A program made the translations under genes and the position numbers. 13,631 nt of DNA from Lactifluus volemus (lineage: Eukaryota > Basidiomycota > Agaricomycetes > Russulales > Russulaceae): positions 1-13,631 of the forward strand of contig WTXI01000584.1 of NCBI GenBank assembly GCA_022376515.1, written 5' to 3'. Below the pieces are notes generated by a model. The model worked only from the letters and a program-made list of their open reading frames with translations. It had not been told where the DNA came from and did no database searches. Position 1 is the stretch's first letter; each line of letters begins with the position of its first letter. Shown here in pieces: positions 1 through 9,100 of this stretch.

Positions 1-127
1 GAGAGTTGTGCTGGGGCCTGTGTGTGCCAAAGTGAAGACCTCGGCTGTCCGGGCTCTCGCGAGTGTGATGTACGTCATTGATTGGTTTGTCGTTTCTTCT
101 AGTCGTACCATAACTAAAAACCACTAA
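1..127 (+). other. Possible 3' end of a gene entering from the left edge
   Basis: Frame 2 is open from the window edge to a TAA at 125-127 (41 codons). Its first part has ordinary amino-acid composition (it includes GPVCAKVKTSAVRALASV). A GTACGT donor near 69 and a TTCTAG acceptor near 103 could remove a very short intron, and the same stop is reached either way. I recognise no family. With only about 40 codons and no start visible, this may be chance. The frame would need to continue convincingly to the left of the window. Confidence 0.18.
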
Positions 128-798
128 CCACTTCGGCAGGTAATACAGTAGCAAGCAAAATACCTGTGCTGTACACTGGCATGCACTGGGACCTGAGATC
201 ACAGTGGCTTTTTTTTGTAAGCGAGCTGACCGCCGGGGTGAATTGGACGGCTATCGTAGAGACCGAAAAGTTTCCCGATCTCTCGACACAAACGTTAACG
301 GAATTAGACACTACTGTAAGCGTATCGTATGTCATTTTAAACTTTCACCAAGATCCGAGAGTGTATCCCGGAACTCCTACTCGGTCGAACTGGGGGAGAG
401 CAAATACGATAAAATAAATTAAAATGACAGGTGTGCCAGCTGTCTCGTCTTAAAGGTTGTCTAATCGTCACACCTCACTGAGATGGCTCACATGAGGGGG
501 ACAGAAATGGTAGCCGGACCGGACCCTCGGGTCCCAAACACATGACATTAGATCAAGGGGGCACGCTGAGAAGCCGCATGACACGAACGGTGTGCTAGTA
601 TACAGAGCTAAAATAGAGAGGCCATGGAACAAGCACAGGCAATGGGAGAGCAAAACACATGCAAAGAAGGCAGGAAAAAGGGAAGCACAAAGCGAAAGGG
701 AGGGAAAAGGGCGGGTAAGCAAAAATGCAAAATAGGTGCAGGATTGAGGTGAGAAGCTGAGAAAAGAGGAGTCAGTTAGATGTAGGTGCAGGTGCAGT

Positions 799-830
799 GA
801 AAGAGAGAAGGAGAGAGAAAGGAGAGAGGA
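799..830 (+). repeat. Pure polypurine tract with near-mirror symmetry
   Basis: Thirty-two consecutive purines (GA-rich) at the right end of a broader purine-rich zone of about 623-836. The 21 bases at 800-820 read almost the same forwards and backwards, with only two mismatching positions, which is a mirror repeat. Just upstream, AGGTGC occurs twice (784-795). This asymmetry explains the Ser/Leu-rich open frame on the minus strand at 468-833, which I do not accept as a gene. Confidence 0.7.
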
Positions 831-1414
831 CAAACCTGATAAGGTGGGAGTCAGAAGCTAGGGGAAGAGACCCCTGAAGGAATGACCGTCCACCTTATCA
901 GAGGGAGGATCCCACCAGACATCCCAAACTGCAGCACCCGCTGCCAACAGGGGTCCGGACTCCCATATTTGTCCTGAAGCACGTGATGAACGTGTGTGAA
1001 GGCCCGGACTCGCAAAGAAGGGGAAAACCCCTGTAGTGAATGCACAACGAGTCGGACAATCCCTGTAGGGTCTACTGTAGAAAAAGTAGGAGGGATTGTG
1101 GCCTGTAGCAGTGTAGCAAGGTGAAGGGCGATGATGTGTGCCAAAATGTGAGGATCCGATTAGACTCATGTAAACACGTTTAAACCCGACTTAAGGGTGG
1201 CACGCTAACTGTACCGTACCTTGCGCATAGCCAGGTTCCTCTCTCGGCTCGGTGCTGTCTCAATTGAAGCTCTTTTTAAAAGTTGCTTCCGTTAAAATTT
1301 TCATCCGGGTAAGTACTGCAGTGTAGATATCTAGATTTTCTGACAAGGCCATATGGCAGGGTGTCCGTTATTCGGGCTGGTGTTGAAGTGGTTCTCTCAC
1401 GTTCCGGGCATCCT

Positions 1415-1445
1415 ATCCTAAGACGCTCTATCCCTAAGACGCTCT
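1415..1445. repeat. Two-copy tandem repeat, 15-16 base unit
   Basis: Copy 1 (1415-1429) and copy 2 (1430-1445) share CTAAGACGCTCT exactly and differ by one extra C in copy 2. It lies in non-coding sequence about 310 bases beyond the RAD2 stop. I assign no function; it looks like a local duplication. Confidence 0.7.
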
Positions 1446-1758
1446 GATCCATCCTTCGGAAACGGCAATCAGTAGGACCACATGGTCAATCCCACCAGGC
1501 CCCTCACGAACCGATCGATGGGGTCCAAGAAAGTCACTAAGCTAGACGACCAGTCCCAATTCGGGCGCATTTTCCAACAGTCCATTCAGTTTACTGGGCG
1601 TCCTATACTTACTGTACAGTTTAAACCGTCCTGTCTCATCATTCCTCAGGTACCAGCATTCACCGGAGAAACCTTTTACGCATGAGAGATACCACTGGCT
1701 ACTTCTACTGTCAGGAAAAGGGATCAGTGGCTTATTTGACAGTCAGAGCCCCAACGTG

Positions 1759-4700
1759 TCATCTAAGATCCTCTTCCTCTGAAAGCGGGTCGTGCCCGCG
1801 GGCGCGGACGAGACGCTGTTCCACTGGGCGACTGCAGGTCCAAGCCAGTGGCACCATCACTACCGCTGCTACTGCCGAGACACTGCGCTTGCGCTTAGAG
1901 CTACCTCGCGTACCTCGCGTGCTGGCTTTCCCACGGCCCTTGCGACCACCCCCTGAACGGCCTGAACTACCGAGATTACCCTTGCCGCGTTTGGCCACCG
2001 TTGGGAGTGAGGTGGCTTCGCTTTCACCATCTTCTTCTGAAGACGATGAGGATCCATCCTGTGTCTTTGTCTCCTTTCTCCGTTGCTCGCGAAAGTCATT
2101 GACAACCTGCTGCAGTCGCTTGCTCGCGTAGGTCTTGCGTTGTCGCGGAGCGACTATTCCCCCGCCCGAATTGATGGCAAAGTACTCGTTCAGGTTACCC
2201 TGTTTGTTCAATGCTTGGGCCTAATATCACCCACGCGAGACACGGGCGTCAAGAACCGAGAAATTTTCGCAGCGCGCAAAAAGGTAAGACACACCTGATT
2301 ACGTCTTCGTATTTTCTGCATAATCGGCAACAGAAGCTCCTCGACCTTGGATTGGCTCCATCCAAGTTCTTGCAAAAGAAGGCTTCATGTTCTCTGTGAT
2401 CAGCTCCGATGTCACCGCTCCTTTTTTCAAAACGCTCACTCGCGGAGTCCATCAAGATCTGGGAGCCCCCACTTGAATGGTTCTTCCGAATCGTCGATGG
2501 TTGGGTGGTAGTAGGCATCACGCTGGGCGGTCATCAATGCCACGTAAAGCTTATTATTTCGGCACACACCACAGCGGGATTCGGCCAGTCATCCGGAATG
2601 TAGAGTGTTTTGAACCTTTTCTTCTACAAATGTGAATATCATCGTGAATACCGCATGCAAAAGTAAAGCTAATCACAACACCCACGAAGCGCCGCCGAAA
2701 TTTGCTTTTGGATTCCTCCGGTTTGTCCCGCCCAGATTGTACCCGCTGCCACCAGTCCTTGAAATTGTGTAAGCTGTCATCCCCAGGAAACTCTTTCAAT
2801 AATTCCATAGCGACGACAGGGCCAACGCCAGAAAGGCCATCGACATAGTCGCTGCCCAATAGATACGCGAGTTGCACGAGTTTCTCGCGGTCCAGCCCGA
2901 TCTCGCGCGCAAAGTCGGCGAGGAAAAAGCATTCGACCGTCTTGGATTGATTGAACATGTTCTTGTAAACCCTTGCACCGCCGAAAAGGAATACGTCAGA
3001 GTCATCGGTAATGATACCTTCAACGAGACCGAGCTCAACAAGCGCCGCGCACTGCGCTTCCGCCTCCATGGGGGCCGTGATGTATGGGATTCCGAACAGA
3101 CGGAGCATCACCTATGTATAGTGGTGAGCATCCAGAAAACAGAAGACACGGCCCACAAAAAGCCTGACCATGATTTGAGCGATCATCTGCTGAGTGATAT
3201 CATCAGAATCACGCATGGCAGCCTTCTTCTGCTGGTTGAGCGTCTTGATCTCTTCATCAATCTCGAGGCGGACAACATCGAGGTCCTTTCCTTTAACCTG
3301 AGATAAGAAACGGGCAAATTCGCCTTCCTCCGCGTGCGGGTCCATCTCTTGCGCAGCGTCCCACGAGTCCTCGACCGAGGACGCCTTTGATGTCGCGGCC
3401 TCCCTAGCGACAGATCCATCTGCAACGGGAGATGGAGAGCGAGACCAATCGCTGATTACATGCCCTTCTTCAGACTGGTCAGAATCAGAAGTGGCTACGG
3501 GCTTGTGGAGGGGATCTACGTCTGATTTTGATTCCGGGGAGGGTGTCTTGTCGACGTTCGCTCGGCCAGTCGAAATATCCTCAAAGTGGACGTGTCCTAC
3601 TGTCGTCGCACGTCCCGAGGTCGAAATGCGATCCTTCAGTTTTGGGGTTTCAGGCATGGTAATTGACAGCGATAGCTTATTCTCTGGTATCGAGAGAGGA
3701 ACGAATTCCATATCCTCATCCGAATCGCTGACAACTGCGACCTGTTCCTCTACGGCTCTCATCTGAGGTGATTTGTCCCCGGTTGGTGGATGAGACGCGT
3801 ACCCCAGAGAGACATGCGCGGCCTTCGGAGTAGTTGGTGGATCGACAGCCGGAGGGGCCACATGTACGACTTCATCCATTTCGTCGAGATATTCCAGGGC
3901 ATCGTCCTCGTCGAGATCAGGTGACGGAGACGGGTGGTCGATTAAAAGTTTAGGGGTGTTGAATACAGACGTTTCTGCTGTGAATGAAAAGGAAAGCTTG
4001 CGAGCCATTGAGATGGACTTGGGCGTCGGCCCTGCATTGGCAATCGCCAATGCAGTTTCGAGACGCCCTGGAACACTCAGTTCGTCGCCGTCCGAGGCTT
4101 CACTAACCAGAATTTCTGCGTTGAGGTTACCCTCCGTAGACCGCTGTTCCTGAAACTCTCGAGAGGCTTCAAGAGCATGCTTCAAATCAGCTTCCTCTTG
4201 GGACAGCAGGGACTCTTGCAATGCCAGCTGTACACTAGGATCGTCATCATCGACAGCGGTCACCTGAGGGAGATCTTCGTCACTATCCAAGTCAAACAAT
4301 GGCTGATCTCTCTGTTTCCCTTTTTGAAACTTTGTCGGCGTGGGCAGGGTCAGGTTCTTCGATGTCCTTCGTTTGCCGATACCAGCCAGAGCCATGTGTC
4401 TCTGGAACTCATGTAGCTCGGGGTCGGGTAAGGGTTGGCCAGGTCTGCAATAAGCCCTGGAAATCAGACGCAATGAAGAGGGTCGGTTAAGGGAGAACGA
4501 ACATGGTGACCTCCTCCATGTCCAAATCGCTGTCTTCGGCATCGCCTGTCGGAGCGGCTGAATCTTGGTCGATCTGAATCGGATTCTCTCTACTGCCTTC
4601 GTCACGTATACCCAAGATCCATCCGCCCTCCGCATTCGTATTCTTGATCAAAACGTACTCCCTATTCCGCTCGCTCGCGATCCGAACCGGTATAGAAACG

Positions 4701-5818
4701 TGCGCCTGACCGATCGTATCGGTCGTAATCAAAAGCTGTTGCGTGAGCGAGTTTCGCTGTTTCAAATTCTTGATTTGTTCCTTTGAGAAATCGAGGGGCG
4801 TCTGAGACTTTTTGAGCATATTCTGCAGACGCTTGTAGGACGTCTGGCGAGACTTGAGACGAAGGTCGCCAACGATCTCATATTGCACCTCGGTGGGTAA
4901 TTCCCTAAACGCGGGTGAAGTGACATCGAAATCCTCCGGACGCATCTCTTCGATGAACGCCCGAAGCTCCTCCTCGGTGGCCAATCGCGGATCAGGAGCC
5001 GTAGAACGCGTCGCCTCGGCCACGCGCTTTTCGAGATTGACCTCGGGAAGCCGATACGGGTCATGGTCATGCCAACGGTTCTTGGATTTCGAGAACGGCG
5101 ACGGTCCCGGCTGCCCCACCGAACCATCGTTTTTCCGACTGGGCGTCTTTGGCGTCCTGGGCGCGTCGCCCGTCAAGTCCTCCAGATATACCGTATTCTC
5201 GTCAATCACGACCGGCCCAGCGGGGGGGCCCTTGTCCTTTGCCTTTGCCGACTTTTCAGATCTATGTGCGTGCGCGCGTGAAGGACACTGTCGTGGTCAG
5301 TAGAATGAACACGCACTTTTGCGCTTGCGCGTAGTTGAGGGCTTCACGCCTCATGTGAGCAGCAAGCAATCTCTCCGCAACCTTCGCATGACTAATCGCG
5401 GCCCCGCTCTTCTTCCTCTTGCGCTCAGCCTTGCAGAATAAATTAAAAAGTCAGAAGAACCATCTGCATCGCAGTTCCTTCAAGGAGGACGTACGTACGA
5501 TGGTATTCCGCTTTAGGGCAGGGGCGCCTCCATCAAACACAAAGACGGGCTTGATTCCATAGAATAGGAGTTTACTGATCCGGCGTAGAAAGCCAAGGAC
5601 GTGCGCGTTGACCAGGGCTTTGCCCTCCTTGTCACGCATGGTAGCCTGAAACTGGTAGATCCATATGCTGGAGTCAATAGCGAGGGCCTTGCCCTCCATA
5701 GTTTCCAGACTAATAACTTTAATATATATCATTCTCAGACTTGACAGAGAAGACAGGAGCCGTACAATACTGGTCGACCGAGTGGAGTCAACAAATCCCA
5801 CAGTGACTTGACACCCAT
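1759..5818 (-). CDS. RAD2: Rad2/XPG structure-specific DNA endonuclease
   Basis: Makes the 3' incision in nucleotide excision repair and acts in the nucleus with TFIIH. Exons on the minus strand: 5818-5766, 5709-5499, 5429-5317, 5261-4503, 4444-3169, 3111-2686, 2623-2570, 2522-2440, 2382-2295 and 2220-1759. Phases close, giving 1174 residues (human XPG about 1186, yeast Rad2 about 1031). The start is MGVKSLW, as in the family. The XPG-N domain has metal ligands D30 and D77 (FVFDGGAP). A long acidic spacer follows, with UIM-like motifs at about 449-474. XPG-I starts at about 805 with APMEAEAQ (E820, E822) and TDDSD (D841, D843), then GSDY with D892 and a helix-hairpin-helix. QGNLNEYF at 1028-1035 fits a PIP box, and the C-terminus is basic. 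The intron 4 acceptor is ambiguous: exon 5 may start at 4456 instead of 4444, adding 4 residues. The final 50 or so residues may be out of frame (see findings). Confidence 0.95.
5710..5765 (-). other. RAD2 intron 1 (open in the upstream-ATG frame)
   Basis: A 56-base intron with donor GTACGG and acceptor TTATTAG. Removing it joins GRPVF to LETMEGKALAIDSS, exactly as expected for XPG-N. Without splicing, the MGVK frame stops inside the intron (TGA). The frame of the upstream ATG at 5855, however, stays open through it into exon 2. Confidence 0.85.
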
Positions 5819-5855
5819 GTTGAACTAGAACTTGAGTGGCTGTCCGGTGAAGCAT
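5766..5855 (-). promoter_or_regulatory. Upstream ATG/uORF overlapping the RAD2 start
   Basis: An ATG at 5855-5853 lies 37 bases upstream of the RAD2 ATG (5818) in a different frame and overlaps it. In the spliced mRNA this frame runs 30 codons to the end of exon 1, then 11 codons into exon 2 before a TGA (41 residues). If intron 1 is kept, the same frame is open and joins exon 2 in the RAD2 frame. Whether the ATG is in the mRNA depends on the transcription start, which cannot be seen here. Confidence 0.4.
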
Positions 5856-6152
5856 GAATTCTTGAGCGCTTTCATAGAATAGTTATAGTGATAGGTGAGT
5901 CATACAACCAAGGCACTGGGATACGCTTGCCGGGCCGCTTCGCAAATAGATAAATCAAAAAAAAAAGTCGAGTTCTCTATTAAACCCAAGATCGGTGAAA
6001 AGTAAATAAAAAAGAAAAGAATGTCCATGGTTTAAATGCAAGGAAACCTGATGCCAGATACCTGATAAGCAAAAACTATGCATAAATGGAACGATTGAGC
6101 GATCATAATTTCAATCGTTTTTCATTTCCAGGGTCGTCGATCGTCATAATCA
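5819..6152 (-). promoter_or_regulatory. Intergenic region: CAF120-like 3' end and RAD2 promoter
   Basis: These 334 bases separate two genes on the same strand, so they should carry the 3' untranslated region of the CAF120-like gene and the promoter of RAD2. Seen directly: a run of ten A (5957-5966, a T tract on the minus strand), further A-rich patches around 6001-6020, and a 9-bp inverted repeat near the CAF120 end. Poly(dA:dT) tracts are common nucleosome-excluding promoter elements in fungi; their role here is inferred. I saw no clear TATA box. Confidence 0.55.
6090..6119 (-). repeat. Inverted repeat (9-bp stem) after the CAF120-like stop
   Basis: AACGATTGA at 6090-6098 and its exact reverse complement TCAATCGTT at 6111-6119 enclose a 12-base A/T-rich loop. 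The element begins about 34 bases beyond the stop codon of the minus-strand gene, so it would fold as a hairpin in the 3' untranslated region. Function unknown. Confidence 0.7.
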
Positions 6153-9100
6153 TCACTGGGGAGGCCTCGGACTTGCGCTCGTCGATCGTCGCGCTCCTCC
6201 ATCACTAGGTCCAAGCGAAGAGTCATGACCCGCGTTGCTCGCGGGTCTTCCTTGAAGACCAAAGTTTTGATTAGGTGGTGGTTGAAGTCCGGGGTCGAAC
6301 TGGGACATGCGCGGGTCAAATCCAGAGCCGCCGGTGTTCATCTGAGGCGTCATTCCCATGCCCATCGGGGTGCCCATCATCCCGGGGTTGCCCATGCCCA
6401 TGCCCATACCCATACCCATACCCATCGGATTCATCATGGGCATGCTCATCATCGAGAACCGTGGATCAATGCCAGTCACCATCGGTGCAGGCGTCATGCC
6501 ACCCCCCATCGAGCCTCCGGTCATCATCGGGTTCAGTGGGGCCGGCGTCCCACGGCCGTCGCCTCCCAATTGCGACCCCGCTTGCGAAAGCGACATCATT
6601 GCTTGTTGATAGGCCTGGGCAGCCTGCTGAGCAGCGAACATGTGCTGAGGGTTTCCAAAGGCGGGCATCATGCCAGGATAGCCCATGAATCCGGACATCA
6701 TGGGATTCATGCCCATCATCATCGGGTTCATCATCGCAGGGTTGAATCCTGGGAACTGTTGACCATACATTGAACCTCCTTGCTGCATCTGCTCGAGTTG
6801 TTGACGTTGAAGTTCGTCGAGCTTACGCTGTCGCTCCTCGGCCAGACGTTTCTCGCGTTCACGCTCGGTCAGCGCAGCACCCACGCCTCCTTCCCGCTTT
6901 CGATCGCGTTCATGAGCGGTGATGGCACCAAGGAGACCAGTCTGAGGGGGTGGCGGCTTGCTAGGTACATTGATAAGAGAAGCTCCCGTCTCTCTTGCAA
7001 GTTCTTCTTGTCTCTTCGCTGAACGATCCTCCTTGTCCTGGAGACCAGCAGACAGTAAGCCATGCGGAGTAAAAGCTTTCGTCATACTGTGCGCCGGCGA
7101 TTCCAGCTGAATGAAGGTGTCGCGAGCGCCTGGATTATCAGGAACGGCGCCAGGGGTGCGTCCAGGATCGAGGACTTGACTCCACATATGACGAGAAGGA
7201 ATGGGGGCGGGGGCATGAGTCGGGATCGGTCCTTGAGGAGGAGCGGCGCCACTTTGAGATACACCGTCTTCGTAATAAGACCTCCTTGCCTCCGACTGGT
7301 CGGAAGGGCGAGGTCCGAGAGCGTCTCCGTCATAACCTAAGTGACACAAGACAAACCATCAGAACTAACATACAATTAGGTAATACAAGCGACAAACTTT
7401 GAACGCGAGAAGTCGGCACAGGCGGCAAGTTCCTGGGAGGCCGCGGATGGGGTTGATTAGACGGGGCATCACCGCTAGCGAGAGGCGAGGGTCCACGTGG
7501 CGAAGAGTATTGCGAACGTTGATTAGCTGACGGGGATACTGACAAGTCGTCACGGGGCGCGACGGGTTGTCCGTCCGAGTCCACGTCCTCATCATCTTCC
7601 TCCTCTTCCTCTTCCTCGCTGCTGTCTCCCCATGCCCCAGAAGCCTTGTGGCGGTTTTTGGCGCTTCCTGACCCACGGCCCGGTCGATGGGTAGCCGCCT
7701 CGTGGGCGGCTTGCTGAGCCTCGGTCCTCGCCTTACGTTGCATAGCATTTTTACTTGGAGCGAAAGACGACTTGTATGCAGAGGCACTTTCACCTTCAGG
7801 AGTTGGAGATCGTATCTCCGGTTCGACGACTGCTGGAGGTGGTTGCTGTGGCCGGGAGGGTGGTGGAGACGAGGATACGGGGGCATCGTCGTGGCGCCCA
7901 AGGAATGCGAGAGCGGCCAAGGCATCAGCATCTGGGTCCTCCAAATGGGACATATTTCTTAGTTGTGTGTTTCTGTCGGTTCTGATGGTGTGGTTGCGTG
8001 GCGGTTGGATACCCCACGTGGAAGTCTCTTGACGGTTGCTGCCAGGAGCCGCGCGTGCCCCCGCGGGTCTCCGATCCGGGCTGTAATCGAGCGTGGGAGT
8101 ACGCGGAATCGGCTGAATCGGGGGATTCCGATGATGGTTCGTGTCAACATGTGTCAACAAGGAACGCGGAGATGTTGGTTGGGGTTGGGGTGGCGGAGAT
8201 GTTCCCTTTGGTCGAAGTGGTAGAATAGTCGGCTGAGTAAACCGTACAGGCTGAGGAATTTCATTGTCCGTCTCGGAAGACACTTCCCTGCTGCTCTCAG
8301 CCTCAGCATGCCGAGCACTCGTTTCGGCAGAATCTTGGTCAAACTGGTGAATATAATACAGTGCACCCGTGATATCATGCGTCTCTTCGCCGCGCGCGTC
8401 CTTGTTCATCTCAATAGGGACTTGGCCCAAATTTGGTGGTGGTAACACTGCCGAGTAGAAGGTAGGAGAAGTTAGAGAGTGGATGCTTAGACGAGCACGT
8501 TCTCCTCTGTTTTCAATATCTGCAAATGCGATCCGGCGGTGAGGTGACTCAACCGCCGAATGCGGTGATGTAAGGATAGAGAATCCAGGTGACGGCGTGC
8601 GCGGTGTCGGCTGCACCGGAGAAACAGAAACAGGCGGGTTAGAGGAATTTGCAGGGGATAGTGAGGGTGCAGATGTACTGTGCAAAGAGCGGACTGAGGT
8701 GGGGGAAGGGATCCTAACATCAGAGGGTTGGTTATTGTCGACGAGAGGCCGCTCGCTGAAGAGAGTGGCGGTGAGAGGTGTAGTCTCCAGACTCGGCTCC
8801 GCTACACTGGTGTGTCGAGATAACTCGCGACTGTGGCCTTGTGGGGGCGAGACGGGAACAGAGGGTACTTCAGTGGGTGCATACACGCTAGGAGGTGAGA
8901 GCTGGTCTGGACTGGCTAAGGCGGGCATTTCAAGGACCTGTGCCTCGCCTTCACCTTCGTCGGTATGTAGCGCCAAGGTGTTATTCTGTAGAGGTGAACT
9001 AGCTACAGGTGGCCCACTGACGATGGGACGACTCGGATCCCTGTCAGAACCGCTCCCCCCCTCGGTTATGGGTGTGAGGACACGGCGTGTGGCGTCCGAT

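Larger units (their letters stand above)
128..1758. other. Gene-poor left flank
   Basis: About 1.6 kb without a supportable gene. The open frames here are short (below about 125 codons), have skewed composition and match no family I know. The stretch holds an AATAAA at 413-418 that could be a plus-strand polyadenylation signal, a purine-rich low-complexity zone at about 623-836, and a short tandem repeat at 1415-1445. The right end, next to the RAD2 stop, should contain the RAD2 3' untranslated region. I saw no tRNA, no terminal inverted repeats and no transposase or reverse-transcriptase motif. Confidence 0.5.

Noticed and set aside
622..750. Short plus-strand Lys-rich open frame starting ATGGAACAAGCA
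   Set aside because: Low complexity, 42 codons, and explained by the same purine bias.
468..833. Minus-strand open frame of 121 codons rich in Ser, Leu and His
   Set aside because: Its composition is dictated by the purine-rich tract on the other strand; no family resemblance.
851..1169. Two overlapping minus-strand open frames of about 100 codons
   Set aside because: Different frames overlap over the same DNA, no recognisable domain, no splice partners.
1309..1359. Intron-like stretch on the plus strand (GTAAGT donor, CTGAC, GGCAG acceptor, 51 bases)
   Set aside because: Flanking frames have no start codon and do not join in phase into a sensible product.
1482..1685. 67-codon plus-strand open frame
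   Set aside because: No family recognised, no splice continuation; cannot be told from chance.
2872..3306. 144-codon plus-strand open frame
   Set aside because: Antisense to the RAD2 catalytic exons, and it crosses their intron without regard to splicing.
6225..6773. His-rich plus-strand open frame of 182 codons
   Set aside because: Produced by the antisense of the CAT-rich Met repeat in the CAF120-like tail.
7986..8040. Possible 55-base intron inside the large CAF120-like exon
   Set aside because: Removing it breaks the frame before the EDPDADALAALAFLG motif; the continuous reading is better supported.
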